From Entrophospora sp. SA101 (lineage: Eukaryota > Glomeromycota > Glomeromycetes > Entrophosporales > Entrophosporaceae), in assembly GCA_958430865.1 (NCBI GenBank), contig CAUDNR010004284.1:2440-30347 (forward strand): DNA of 27,908 nucleotides, written 5' to 3'. Shown piece after piece: positions 8,976-21,054 of this stretch. Position numbers and translations under genes: made by a program. The first letter of the stretch is position 1, and each line of letters begins with the position of its first letter. The notes under the pieces are model-generated. The model did not search any database. It saw only the letters and a list, made by a program, of their open reading frames with translations, and had not been told where the DNA came from.

Positions 8976-10558
8976 ATGGAAGAAATTCGATCTTACACCC
9001 TCACTGATAATGGTTAGTCTATATTAATATATATATATTTATTTTTTTATTTGTGGAATAAATTTAGTCCAATAAAAATAATTCAAAAAAATTATAGTTA
9101 CAGGAGATGTTGATTATTATAAAAAATGCATTGAATTGCAAAAAGAAAATAACGAATATAAGAATATAATAGAAATCATAGAATATGAAACAACTAAATC
9201 AAAAGAAAATGAAAAAAAATTACAAGAAGAGTTATCCGGTGAAAAACAAAAATCTGATTATCTAAATAATTCTTATAAACAATTAACCAAGGAAAATTCT
9301 GATTTGCAAAAAATAAATGAGGAAATCAAGAATATAATGGAAGTAACAAAATATGAAAAAAACGAATCAATAGAAAATGGAGCAAAATTACAAGAAGAAT
9401 TATCCATCATAAAACAAAAATTTAATCATCTATATGAAGCTTACGAACAATTATCTAAACAAAATGCAGAAGATAGAAGGATTGATGAAATTGATGAAGT
9501 TGCTATGGGTAATAATAATAAAAAAAAAAATTATCAAGATTAAAGATCTAAAAAACTTGAACAGAGAGCTAGTAAATAAAAATAGGAAATTGATGAAAGA
9601 GGCTTCATATCAAACAATTTTAGGAGATGGATTAAAGTTCCGCATAAGTGACGATCATGAAGATAATTCAGCTCATCTTGCAACTGATGTGATTAGTTTA
9701 CAGGAGAGCATTGAGAAATATGTTACTAATTTAAAGGGCTCTTCTATGGTAATCAACTTTGAGACAGTTCAAGAATTATACAAAAGATATAATGTGCAAG
9801 CTCAAAATCTAAAAGATAAAATTTTGATGAAAGCAGTACTACAACGTTATATTCTGGAACAAGTTTTGAAATGGGCAGATGATTATTTTGAAGTTAAAGA
9901 ACATGATGATTTAGATCATCCTTCTAATCAAGAAAAATATATCGTAAACCATACAAATCAATTATTGGATTTTCTTAATAACCAATTTTATCCTACTAAT
10001 TTCATACAAGATAATAGTAGTATGGTGATTAAAGACATTCCAACAAAAATACGACAGTTTACATATCTCGCATTAACTGAACTTGGATTCTCTGGAACTG
10101 AACAAGAACATTCATTTATATCACGCACAGCAAAAAAACTTAATCGACTAATGACCAGATATCGTGTTATCAAAGATGAAAATAAAAGAAAGAATGTAGA
10201 AGACATGGCAGAAGGTCTTGTCAAAGAAATTGTCAGGATATTTAAATTCTTATTATTAGTTCAAGAACCTAAATGCAAAGTACATTGGTTTACGAACAAT
10301 GCAAAGCTAGATTTTAGATTTATGAAAGTTTTATCATGGGATGATGGGAATGTGGATGATTATGTTATGGAGATTTGTTTTTTTCCCTTTATAGGAATAA
10401 TGGATTCGGATGGCAATCCTAGTAAATTGATTACTCATGCAAGAGTCTATCCTCGAAATATTACAAACCCTCAAGAAACACAAGATATGTCGAAGAATAT
10501 ATCATCAGCAGTATCAGAAAACTTGCTTCAATCTGAAAATCTACAAGATGCAGAATGA
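8976..10558 (+). CDS. Coiled-coil protein with a C-terminal domain of a Glomeromycotina-expanded family (function unknown)
   Basis: Exon 1 (8976-9012) gives MEEIRSYTLTDN; an 85-nt intron (9013-9097) leads to exon 2, starting VTGDVDYYKKCIELQKENNE in frame. Residues about 29-140 are a charged coiled coil made of two copies of one 56-residue unit (8 heptads), 9142-9309 and 9310-9477. At the A11 run 9520-9530 the frame must move by one base to continue as KDLKNLNRELVNKNRKL. A 37-nt intron at 9509-9545 would do this equally well. The C-terminal globular part contains ISLQESIEKYVTNLK, LMKAVLQRYILEQVLKWADD, IRQFTYLALTELGF, LNRLMTRYRVIKDENKRKN and YVMEICFFPFIGIMDSDG. I recall similar proteins as a large uncharacterised family in Rhizophagus. 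Total length is about 498 aa, or 486 if spliced. No signal peptide or membrane helix is seen. A TTG at 9136 is not the start; the upstream exon supplies the ATG. Confidence 0.8.
9013..9097 (+). other. Intron 1 of the coiled-coil gene (85 nt)
   Basis: Donor gttagt and acceptor aaaattatag. Splicing completes a split GTT codon (G from exon 1, TT from exon 2) and joins two open frames. The intron is much richer in T/A than the exons. Confidence 0.75.
9142..9477 (+). repeat. In-frame tandem duplication, two 168-bp units
   Basis: Unit 1 (9142-9309) and unit 2 (9310-9477) encode matching 56-residue coils: YKNIIEI...KKLQEELS...SYKQLTKEN versus IKNIMEV...AKLQEELS...AYEQLSKQN, at a constant offset of 56 residues. 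Because 56 is 8 x 7, the heptad register is kept. Confidence 0.8.
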
Positions 10559-11299
10559 AAATGGGGCCATTGATATGTTCCAAGAGTTTTTCTTGGATTC
10601 CATTGTCATTACAGAAAAATATTGTGATAAAATTTTTTTTGTTGTCTAAAATTAATTTGATTTTTTTCCATTGAACAATTTATTTATATGACATTTATCA
10701 TAGTTTTTAATAATAATAAATCTAAAAAAGAAAATTCATCATCTTTATTTTCTCTTTTACGATTACGATCTCAAAATTCTTTTTTTAATAAAAAAAAAAA
10801 GAACTTAACATGCACACGTAGACACATGACAATACGCATAATCAAAATAAATTGAATCGAAATAAAATTAATGATTGCTCATTATTATTACATCGAACTC
10901 CGGGAATCCCATTAATATCAAAGAAACCAAAGCATCAATGAAAAGATGTACCGATCTTGACTCGACCATCGTATCCTCATCATCATTTACCAACACTAGT
11001 AGAACTACAACGTTCAGAACTAGATAATACAATATCATAATAAAAGTATGTGTATATATGTATGCGTTGTACATATATATATATTAATATGTAGATACAT
11101 ATTTGAGAACTTTGTTAGAATGTGAGAGGTGTAATATGTGTTAAAAAGTGTATGTGTTTTCATATATTTCAAATCTTTAAATTTTTTTCTTTAAATATCT
11201 CTGAATTTTTACTTGTATTATATATTTGGATTTAATCCTTGGAAATAAATATGACAAGCATGTTGTTGCTATAGAGAAAAGGAAAAAAAATTTTTATAT

Positions 11300-11347
11300 G
11301 AATAATGAAATAATGAATAATGAATAATGAATAATGAATAATGAATA
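11300..11347. repeat. Heptanucleotide tandem repeat (aataatg)n
   Basis: About six copies of a 7-nt unit, with one variant near the left end. Confidence 0.8.
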
Positions 11348-11837
11348 TAATAATGAAATAAGAGGCCATTGTAAAATACTATATAAATTATAAAAATTCA
11401 AAAAAAGTAAATAATTTCCTTTCTTCGTTAATTTGTTATTATACGCATTTCTACCAAATCAAAACGAGTTAATGTATTACGATTTTATTGGTCACACGTG
11501 ACCAGCAAAATAAATAGCATGGCATGACATTAACGAATTGAAAAGCCAACATACACACTTTAATTGTCTTTAATATAAATTATATACATCTGTGAATCAG
11601 TTAAACATCTATTTTCGTATAACAAGAATATAATACAATAATAAGTATTACCAAACTCGGTTAATACTAGTAGGTTATAAGTTGCCTGCTAAAGTTCATG
11701 CAAGTAACAAGATGTGCGATATCATATAACCTTTAAAAGATGCATATCTCATCTCAAAACATTATTCATTTATGGTGAATGAGCGAGCGAGTGCGAGAGT
11801 TTCCAAGCTAAAAGAAAATGATTCTTCTTGGAAAAGA

Positions 11838-11871
11838 CGCGCGCGCACGCACACACACGCACACACACATA
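11838..11871. repeat. CG/CA microsatellite
   Basis: A gcgcgcgc run merging into cacacacgcacacacaca; unusual for its GC content in this window. Confidence 0.85.
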
Positions 11872-12282
11872 TAAAAAGTATTTTTGATTGAAAAATTGGC
11901 TGTGCGAAATTAAAAATGGGGTTCTTTTTTGTCGCACGGAGTTTTTCTAGAAAGGATTGTTTGCATGAGAATGGCGTGTGTGTATGTAACGTTATTTGTT
12001 GCAATTTAATGTTATTTACTTCATTCGGGGTCTAATTTGCAATCTGGTTCATGTGAAACTGTCAGCTGATGCAAATTACTGAAGAGGAAAAAGACAAGAC
12101 AAGCATAGTAACGGACATCTGAAACCAACTTATCTATTTAAATATTGTTGATTGGATATTATTCGTCATGATTATCGGTTTTTCATTGAATTAGAGTTTC
12201 ACGTTCCTTGAATAATTTACGGGTTGGTGTATGCAAGAAGGAGACAATATTAAAGAGGTAAAGTGGAAACAAAGTATTGTTT

Positions 12283-12304
12283 ATTGATTGATTGATTGAT
12301 TGAT
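12283..12304. repeat. (ATTG)n microsatellite
   Basis: About five copies of attg/gatt. Confidence 0.8.
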
Positions 12305-15300
12305 GTGTGTGATTTCAGTAACGGTAATTATATTAACATGAGGATTGTTATGTAAACAAATATGTACTAATTCCTTGCAAGAACAAATCATCACCTAAAT
12401 AATATTCCCGATTAAAAATAAGCTTAAATTTCTCTAGGTCATTTATTTTCGCTATAGTCAGTAATAAATAAATAAATAAACGGGTTATTTGTTATTGTCG
12501 TAATCGTTGTTATCTGTTATTATTATGACTTTGACTATTATTGTACAGGATCAGTTCCATAAATAAAAACGCGTAATTCTTTGTTTTATTTGTTTATCAT
12601 TAACAAGCCATTTAATCCAAAAGGGTTGAACAGCCAACCGTAAACAAAATAAAAACTAGATGAAGCAGAGAGATATTTATTATTTTTTCGAAAAAAAAAA
12701 AAAACAATTGATTTTATTGTACTTTATTATAAAATACTTTTTTTATTTAATACTAATATTAATTTATGCACATTTACATACATGTGTTCCTTGAGGAAAA
12801 AAAAAAAAAAAGAAATTTTTTATGCAGGTCATTTTTTTAATTGAGTTTGAAATGACCTTTAAATGATTCGATGTGAATTAATTTCCGAAAAAAGGAGAAA
12901 GTACACCGCTGCTGCGTTCGGTTATTTAAACAAAACACAAGCTTCTAGACTACACGCGCGTACGAGTATATTAAAAAAAAGCCATGATTTAAAAATCGAT
13001 ATTATTATTATTATTACTATTATCATCAATAACCATTCAATTACTACAATAAAGAGGCAAAGTCTAAAATTAATTAATGCGTGCGTAATTGTTGTTATCG
13101 TTGCGTATAGTTGGTTGGACGGTTTGATTGACTGGTGAATGGGGGGATTATTGATTATATTGATTTGCTTGTCAATCATTGTAAACTAAGATGGCATCTA
13201 TCCGTTAACAATCATATTTAGTTAAGCATTAAAGTTATTTACAAATAAAAAACTCTCTCGCACAAATTATATTCCTTGAGAGTAATAGGAAATTACCAAC
13301 CGACAGACACGCATAAATAATCATTGTTTGTTAACTATATGATTTTTCTGATTGAAATTTGCATTCTGTATGACAAAATAATTACAAAAATGGCAAAGAA
13401 GGTAAAAGGAATATTTGGCAATTGATGTTACAATTAAGAAATCCTTGAATGTTCCTGAAAGCGTAAATTTTTCGGTGGTTTTAATCAACCAAATTACCAA
13501 TCGATTAATTAATTAATCAACTAATCAATTAATAGCCAAGATAAATAAAAAGGTAATCGCTGAGCATTCGCTGAGTTCAATGGTAGAAATGAATTTTTAA
13601 TTGTTTTTAAATGAGAGTTTTAAATATTACATGATAATAGTTGTAATGGAACCTTCGATATGCTTGTATAATAAAAATTTATGTTTTTGTTTGTTTATTA
13701 TTTTAATCGTAAGATAAATAAAAATTTTTATTGAAAACTAATTTTGAATTAATTAAATTAATTAAATATATTTATTCATTTTATTTATAATAATAATAGG
13801 TTTACTAAATATATAATAAATATATTTTTAAAAATAGATTGCTCTAACTAAAATTATTTTTTAAATTAGAAATAAAATTTATTATCGAAAAAAAGTTTAC
13901 GCGTAATCTGGTATAGCAATTGGTGTGTTTGTAAATTCGTGAATTCTCCAACATCATGTTATTTTTGAGAATGTTCCAAGTTGTAAATTGGAGATTTTTT
14001 TATTCATTATCACTTTTATTCATGTTCCTTAATTACAATTACCCTGTTTCATTGTTACTAAAAATAAAAAACATTACATCAGTTGTGATCAATTAACGGG
14101 CGAATAAATCAATTCTTAATTATCAGTCATCAAGAATTATTTGATTGGTGAATCATTCATTCTTAATTAACTAGTGAATTTGTTGATACTTTGACAGAAG
14201 CTATAAGTGTCAAAGAAACATATTTATTTACCAATTATAGAAACTATTTTTTAAAATTTCCAAATTTAGTAATTTTATGGTAAAATATGTAGATCACATC
14301 GAAAGAATGAATGAATGCTAAAATAGTTTTGCATTGTTTATTGTCAATTAAATTTGAATTTTCTTTGAAACACAAATTTAGATTAATACAATAATTTCAT
14401 CTAATAGAAAAAATTAAACAAAATTGAATATATATATATAACTAGTCACTGTGGATAATAAATATAGGTAAAAAACAAAACAATATTCTAAACTACAATG
14501 TAATTTTTTTTAATTTTTATTTTTTCAAACGTATTAAAAAATATCACTAATTTAGAAATTAATCATTAAGCGTGTGGAAATTTTACCTTTTTTTGATCGA
14601 AAAGAAATTATTTACAATTAAAATATAAAAGAACAAGAAGTAGGGCTGGTTGATTGGTTAATTAATTAATTTAGTTAATTAATTCCTTCGCCCATTGTAG
14701 AAAAAAGAAGACCAACAAATGTAAAGATAATTAATCTCCGAACTCGTTCATTCTTTTAAAAATACTAATATTAATGAATGTACGATGAACAAGCAAAGAT
14801 TCTTCCATTCATCACCTTGCATTGTCATTTATTGATATTTATGGTAGCATATATACACCCAGTGATTTTCTTTCGTCATAACTACCATTTAAAGAGAGTT
14901 CATTAATCCCGTTTTAGGATTTCAAAACGAAGGCGGGCTCATCAATTATTATTATCATCTATTAATAACCATTACCAATAAAAAACTGCACTTGATATCA
15001 ATTACAACTCTCTGACAATCAATGCTTTGTAGTATTGATAAGCATAAATATCTTGAATTGTTCTTGAATTTACCACATACATAAAGATCAAGCTGATGCT
15101 GTTGTTGATGTTGATGCAAGAAGATGTAGAAATTTGTGATTTTCAGGCGTGTCATTTCAACTAGTCGTCTGATTGGTGGTACCTTGCATTTTATTTTAGT
15201 GACAAATTAATCATTTTTTAAACGAAGAATCAAGTTACATGATATATTTTTTCAACAATCCGTTATTATTGTTAGTTTGGTTAACTAGTATCTGACAAAA

Positions 15301-16394
15301 ATAATCTCAGATTGAGTTTATCATTGTTCATGATGTGTAAATATTTGCAAAAGAGTGAATTTTTAAGAATACAATGAATATTGAATCACAACAACACCGC
15401 CACCAATAAGAAACATTCATTTGTTGAACGCGGAAATTTATAAAATTCAAAATCTAAAATCTAAAATTCAAAAATCCAAAACTATTGTAATAATAATTGT
15501 AATAATTATTGTTATGCGTGGTTGCAATAAAAGTTGTGATGCAATAATTATAATGCAATCAAAAATTATGAATAAATATTTTGAATTACATGTATATATA
15601 TCTATTTGGTATTATGATATTTTTACATTTACCTGACAAAAATAAACCATATTTCATGGTGTGGGAAGAATTTTTTTCTCTATAAAATTATAATAACAAC
15701 GAGTTTCATATTGTAAAACTGCTAAATAAAAGGAGACTGTTTATTTTACACAAAGTTTTTAATTTATTTATTCCTGGCAATTTAATATTTGCCTCACTGC
15801 TTGCCCTCTCACCCGCTTGCTATCACTGTTTGCTTTTTGTGATTGATTATTCTTTTAATTGTGTGGAAGATTGTGATGAAAATGATCATTGATTCTTTCT
15901 TTATCAATTTGTTTATCTGCTTTAAATGAAAATCTCGTCTATAAGAGAACTAGTGTTACATTATAGTGGGCCGATCGTCAGCTGTTTAGGTCACCGGAGG
16001 TTCCTCCATTCATTTGAAATAAATTATCTACTTTAATACAAGTGCTTGTGTAATAACTTTGTATAAATATGGATTATGTAATTATTTAAGCATTCATTTA
16101 AAATTAAATACAATTTGTATTAATAGATTACTTATTTTTATTACCAATCTTTTAATCAAAAGTTACTAGATTCAGTTTGAATGAAATGATATGATACGTC
16201 GAGTTAATAGCCCCCTTTAAATAAACTATAAATGAGAGCAATGACGCAAACGTTAAATTAAAAAAAAAACTCGACACTAAAAATCATGATCAGCAGTAGA
16301 AAAGAATGTAATTTTTTTTAGACTAGACGAGTAATTTGTTGTTTTCCCAAGTATAAAATTTTTATTTTATTATTTTATTATATTAATTTTTATT

Positions 16395-16416
16395 TATTAT
16401 TATTATTATTATTATT
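16395..16416. repeat. (ATT)n microsatellite
   Basis: Short run of att triplets. Confidence 0.7.
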
Positions 16417-16522
16417 TATTATATTAATAGAGAATTAATATCAACTATAATGGCAAACAAAAAAAAATAAATTTTTTACGCGTAATAAAAAGTTAATTTA
16501 ATTTAAAAATTTTTTAAATATG

Positions 16523-16552
16523 AATTAATTAATTAATTAATTAATTAATTAA
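16523..16552. repeat. (TTAA) palindromic microsatellite
   Basis: About seven copies of aatt/taat; self-complementary over its full length. Confidence 0.85.
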
Positions 16553-17623
16553 AATGTATTGGAAAAAGTTTGTTTTTTCAATTTAGTTATAACACACACA
16601 TATAAAAAAAATTTTCTTTGCTATAAATACATCTCTCATAATTCATTTTACTTGTTAATCCCAAATCAAGTATCCAAATGCTTTAAAAAAGTTTTTATTT
16701 TAAAATATTTTGATTATTTTATGAAGTAAAAATACAAAATATTCATTTATATATATCACCATCGTTCATCATTCTAACCAATCAATCTTTAAATAAATAA
16801 ATAAATAAATTCTTAATTAACCTAATAATTATTATTAAATAAAATTTTCTCCTCTCTTGTTCTTTTTCTTTAACTTTCAAACCTTCGAAAAAGAAAAAGA
16901 AAAATCTTATTTAAAAAGTGCGTTATTTTTCATTCTGATTTTTTTTTTCATTCAAATTTTTTTTTTTTTTGAAAAAAAAAAAGTTAAAGAACAAATAAAA
17001 AATTTAGGGTTGTGCAAGTTATCCTTCACAATACACAAATATAAAAAATACAACATTGAAACTTAATTATTTTTTTCCCCCTCTTTTTTCAATTAAAACT
17101 TACTTTCATTCTACACTTATATAATATATAATTTTTATTTACTATTTATTTATTTATATTTATTTTTTTTAGTAATAATTAAAAAAAAAAATTTTTTTTG
17201 GGAAAACCCCATTTTTCAAAAAAAAAAAATTTTTAATATAAATAACCTTTCATTTCCGGGTTTTTTTACCTTCTCTTTTTTTTTTTTTTTCTTTGTCTCA
17301 ACGCCTAAAATTACATATTATTTTTATTTTTTTTAATTTCTTTTTAATTTAATTTTATATTTTATTTATATTTTTATTTATTACTTAATAATTAATAATA
17401 ATAATTAATTAATAATACTTTTTAATTTTCACAAGAGGGACCATATTTCTCCTATAAAAAAAAAACAACTTAATTCTTTTCTTCTTTAATTAAAATAATA
17501 TAACAATTAATTTTAATATATATCTAATTCAAATCCATCACCCTTATCGTGACTATCTATAATCTAATTGACTGAATTTTTTAACAAAATAATAATTACA
17601 ACAACACACACACCTCTTCTCTA

Positions 17624-18216
17624 ATGAATCACCATCACCATCATCAACAATTTTTACAAAGAATGACAATGCAACAACAACAACAACAAATGATAATAGC
17701 AGCCACAAGAAATCAATCACAATCATCCTCATCCACAACACCGGGAACATTCCAATATATTTCCCAAGATGAACTTCTCAGTCTATACGAACAACGAAAG
17801 GGAACACAATACTTTATACCTGAAGGATTTGAACCAGTGCTAATACCACGTGATACTTCAATACCACCTATAAATGATAACAACAACAACATCGATAACA
17901 ACGATAATAATAACAACAGGCTTCCTCTTTTACAACAACAACAAAAAATAAAAAAAGTAATTGGTAAAAATAATAATAAAATAAATAATGTAAATATGAC
18001 AATGCGGGACATTGCCGTATCTAATAATAGTAGCAGTACCAACACCACAAAAACCATCAATAATAATAAGCAATCACCAATAAACTCATCCGCATCATCT
18101 TCTCCATCATTATCTTCATCCACGACCACTTCCACATCATCTGATGTACGATTTCCTAAATTAGTTTTATCTCGCACTACTGCCACTCAACAAACTCCGC
18201 GGGCCGGAGCTGCAGC

Positions 18217-18254
<38 letters not shown>

Positions 18255-19210
18255 GTAAACCAATTAAACAAAAGAAGCCTCCGAGACCACCAAACGCCTT
18301 CATCATATATCGTCGCTTCAAACAACCCGATATAGTTGCCAAGAATGAAGGCATAACCAACAACGAAGTATCCAAACAAGTTGGAGAAATGTGGCATCGT
18401 GAGCCTATGGAAGAAAAATTGAGGTTCCAACGTATGGCCGATGATGCTAAAATGGAACACATGAAAAAATACCCAGAATACAAATACCGTCCTCGTAGAC
18501 CTCATGAAAAAAGGCGTAGAACAAAGAGACCACAATCATCATCAAATGGTGTTGTTAATAATAACAACAACAATGCTGATGTTGTCGCTGATTCTTCTTC
18601 TACTACTGATTCCAATAATAATAACATTAATAATAACAATACTAACAATAATAATGAACTATTAATATTCCAACCACATTTACACAACGATCATAATGAA
18701 ATTGATCGAAGAGCTTCAATTGATACAGTTAGCACGACAGAAACTTGCTTCGACTATTTCGGTGCTGACGAATCAAGACGTGGTTCAATCATATCACTAA
18801 ACGATTTTGATTATGGTAATGACTTTGATCCTTTATTTAATGACGACAGCCATGGATTATTAGCAGAAGAACAATTAACAACAATAACATCATCCTCATC
18901 ATCACCCTCTCCTGATCTTCAATTTAACGTATTGTCCAATCCTGGCAATAACATTTGTGTCGGGTCCAATAACAATTCTTTTAATACTGATGCTTTAGAT
19001 TTTTTAATGGAGAATGTAAATACACCTGATTTTTCCAAACCAGATTTTCAATTCGACTTTTTTATTAACAATTTCACAACTACCACAACAAACAACAACA
19101 ATAACAATAATCCAAATGATACATTCGACTTCTTTGACCTAAGCGGCTTTAATTTGAATGATTCTTTACTAATGCCATGCGATCAATCAATACATGGTGA
19201 TATCATTTAA
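17624..19210 (+). CDS. MATA-HMG-box transcription factor (528 aa, intronless)
   Basis: Residues about 219-290 form an HMG box of the fungal MATA type. It opens RPPNAFIIYRRFKQPD, continues NNEVSKQVGEMWHREP and KLRFQRMADDAKMEHMKKYP, and ends YKYRPRRPHEKRRRTKR. It is expected to bind and bend DNA in the nucleus; the basic tail is a likely nuclear localisation signal. The N-terminus is His/Gln-rich (HHHHHQQ, Q6), followed by a more ordered block at residues 43-75 (FQYISQDELLSLYEQRKGTQ...FEPVLIP). An Asn run encoded by AAT repeats precedes the box. The C-terminal third has two RRxS sites (S365 in RRASI, S388 in RRGSI) and acidic-aromatic stretches (FDYGNDFDPLFNDD, PDFQFDFFINNF, DTFDFFDLSGFNLND) that look like activation segments. 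The first ATG is used as start. Relatives include mating-type and Ste11-like factors, but no mating role can be claimed here. Confidence 0.9.
18212..18255 (+). repeat. AAT triplet run coding for polyasparagine in the HMG protein
   Basis: About 12 consecutive AAT codons just N-terminal to the HMG box. Pure-codon runs of this kind are usually length-variable. Confidence 0.85.
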
Positions 19211-19233
19211 AAAAAAAAAAAAAAAAAAAAAAA
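19209..19233 (+). repeat. A25 homopolymer starting within the HMG stop codon
   Basis: The TAA stop (19208-19210) merges into 25 consecutive A. Long A and T runs continue to about 19780, so this is probably part of the local homopolymer-rich 3' flank. Confidence 0.8.
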
Positions 19234-20915
19234 GAGTTTTTTCTTTAAAATAAAATAATATATTTGGGTTGGGCCATGGGTGGTTTCATAAAATATAATT
19301 TTTTTTTTCCAAAAAAAAAAATTTTTAATTTTACTACATCAACAACAGCACACAAATAAGCAGCGCAAAATAATTAGTAAATCAATTAATGTGTATATAT
19401 ATATATATTAAAAAAAATTTTTATTATTATTTATTAATTTAAAAAAAAAAACAAAAAAAAAAAAACAAAACAAAAACTAACGAACGGATGGGAAAAAAAA
19501 TTTTTTTAACTTTATGTACATACAATCAAAAAAAAAACCCCCCAATTAATTTTTTAATTTTCCCAAAAAAATTTGTGTGTAGTAAAAAAAAACATTCTCC
19601 ACTAACTAATCAAACAAATAATAAAAATCTTCTCTTTTTTCAATATTTTACTTATTTTCTTATTTTTTTTTTTTAAAAAATTTTTTTCTTGTAAATTTTT
19701 TTTTATTTTTTTAATTATTCTTTGAAAATTTTTTTTTGTATTTTAAAAAATTTTTTTGTACGAATTTTTTTATAAATAAATTAGTTTTTTTGTAAATTTA
19801 ATTAATCATGATGTTAGAAGAAGTGTGTTTCTCTCTCAAACTTCTTTTGCCGTAAAAATTTTTTTTTATTCAGCCTTAGCCTATATTTGATCCTTATTAT
19901 TATTAGTCAGAATCTTGTTGTCTAAATATTGGATTGAATAAGCGTTTGTGATAAATAATATGATCAAAACAATATCACACAGCCAAAAGACATGTATGAC
20001 TTGAATCAGCAAAAAATCCGTCTTATCCCAAACACTATATAAAACTAGTAATGATCTCGTTTTTCAATAAAAAATTTCCCAAAGATTCGGACAACTATAA
20101 TGTTCGTTGTATCTTCGGTCGGTGTGCATGTTTGTTTATTTCTATGTATATATATATAATTTTAAGAAGGGAAACTATTGGGAAAAATAAGGTTTTGTTT
20201 GTTTCACTAAATTTACGTTGTGTTTCAGTCAGCAGTCAAAATAAAAAATATAAAATAAAATAAAATAAAATGGAAAAATATAATCTCCAGTTTTTTTGAT
20301 CTTCAACGTTTACTATAACTATAAACTATAGAAACGATTACGATGACTAAAAAAATCAAGTTTTTATTATATAATATTATTATATAATGACATGTAAACG
20401 TTATTACGTTTCATATGTATCATATGCTATTATTAGAAATCTGACGAATCAAAAAAGATCTCAAAAGTGGAAATGATAGTAATATAGTAACAGTAATTCA
20501 ATACAACACTCCGTCCAACTAACTCCCAACTTGCTAAAAGATTTTGCCAAGAGAGGTTTTACGGAGTTGGTTTGATTACATCCATCATCCTCCGTACATC
20601 CAACAACAGGTTTTTCTCATTAATACGTATATATTATTTCGCGCGTGTGTCTGTGTAAGAGATTATCAACCTCTTTGAGTTTGAATGAATGTTACATATA
20701 TGATGTATTTGATGTATTATCAGGTTGTATCTTTTATAATAATATCAATAGCAGTAATATCAATAACAAAGTAGTGCAAACAATGACGTATCAGTCAATA
20801 TCATATTTATAATCAGTAAGTAATCTTATTTGTTTATTTTTTATATAATAAGGGTTTCGTATGTTTCAATCATTTTTTCTTTTTAAATCGATTTTTTATT
20901 TTATTCGGTTGATAA
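19234..20915. other. Homopolymer-rich 3' flank of the HMG gene and spacer
   Basis: No gene seen. Runs of A or T of 8-13 bases dominate to about 19870, then ordinary AT-rich spacer. Open frames here consist of Lys/Phe/Leu codons from the runs. Confidence 0.45.
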
Positions 20916-20918
20916 GTA

Positions 20919-20986
<68 letters not shown>

Positions 20987-20997
20987 TAATAATAATA

Positions 20998-21028
<31 letters not shown>

Positions 21029-21054
21029 TTAAAATAATAAAATAATAATTATAA
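20916..21054. repeat. Long (AAT)n microsatellite, about 140 bp
   Basis: Nearly uninterrupted aat units from 20917 to about 20980, then further units broken by extra A bases (aaataat) to about 21054. The largest simple array in the window. Confidence 0.95.

Larger units (their letters stand above)
10559..13200. other. Intergenic region, part 1: no supported gene
   Basis: AT-rich DNA with microsatellites and low-complexity tracts. The 10884-11024 stretch is less AT-rich and reads SNSGNPINIKETKASMKRC then SSSFTNTSRTTTFRTR before a stop on the + strand, with T/C-biased third positions. It lacks a start or splice acceptor and may be an exon relic. Short open frames elsewhere are composed of repeats (for example CA/GT-rich 11762-12004) and are not credible genes. 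Confidence 0.4.
13201..17623. other. Intergenic region, part 2, and upstream flank of the HMG gene
   Basis: No gene supported. Frequent TTAATTAA inverted stretches (for example 13501-13535, 14655-14685, 16523-16552). A small GC-richer island at about 15965-16010 includes a GGAGG-tt-CCTCC hairpin. From about 16850 to 17600 the sequence becomes strongly homopolymeric (T and A runs of 8-16), which probably includes the promoter and 5' UTR of the HMG gene. No convincing TATA box can be singled out in such DNA. Confidence 0.4.

Noticed and set aside
10437..10649. 70-codon open frame overlapping the 3' end of the coiled-coil gene
   Set aside because: Out-of-frame shadow; the coiled-coil frame continues to 10558 with family-like sequence.
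11762..12004. 80-codon minus-strand open frame with Cys/Val/Arg repeats
   Set aside because: Produced by the CG/CA microsatellite at 11838-11871.
17713..18687. Several minus-strand open frames rich in Leu/Val opposite the HMG gene
   Set aside because: They are antisense shadows of AAT/CAA/TCA codon repeats in a clear plus-strand gene.
17624..19233. HMG gene as a recent retrocopy (intronless, A25 right after the stop)
   Set aside because: The A run starts at the stop codon, leaving no 3' UTR. Similar A/T runs fill both flanks, and I found no target-site duplication.
20916..21054. CRISPR or other regularly spaced array
   Set aside because: It is a plain AAT microsatellite with no spacers. 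No spaced-repeat array occurs in the window.
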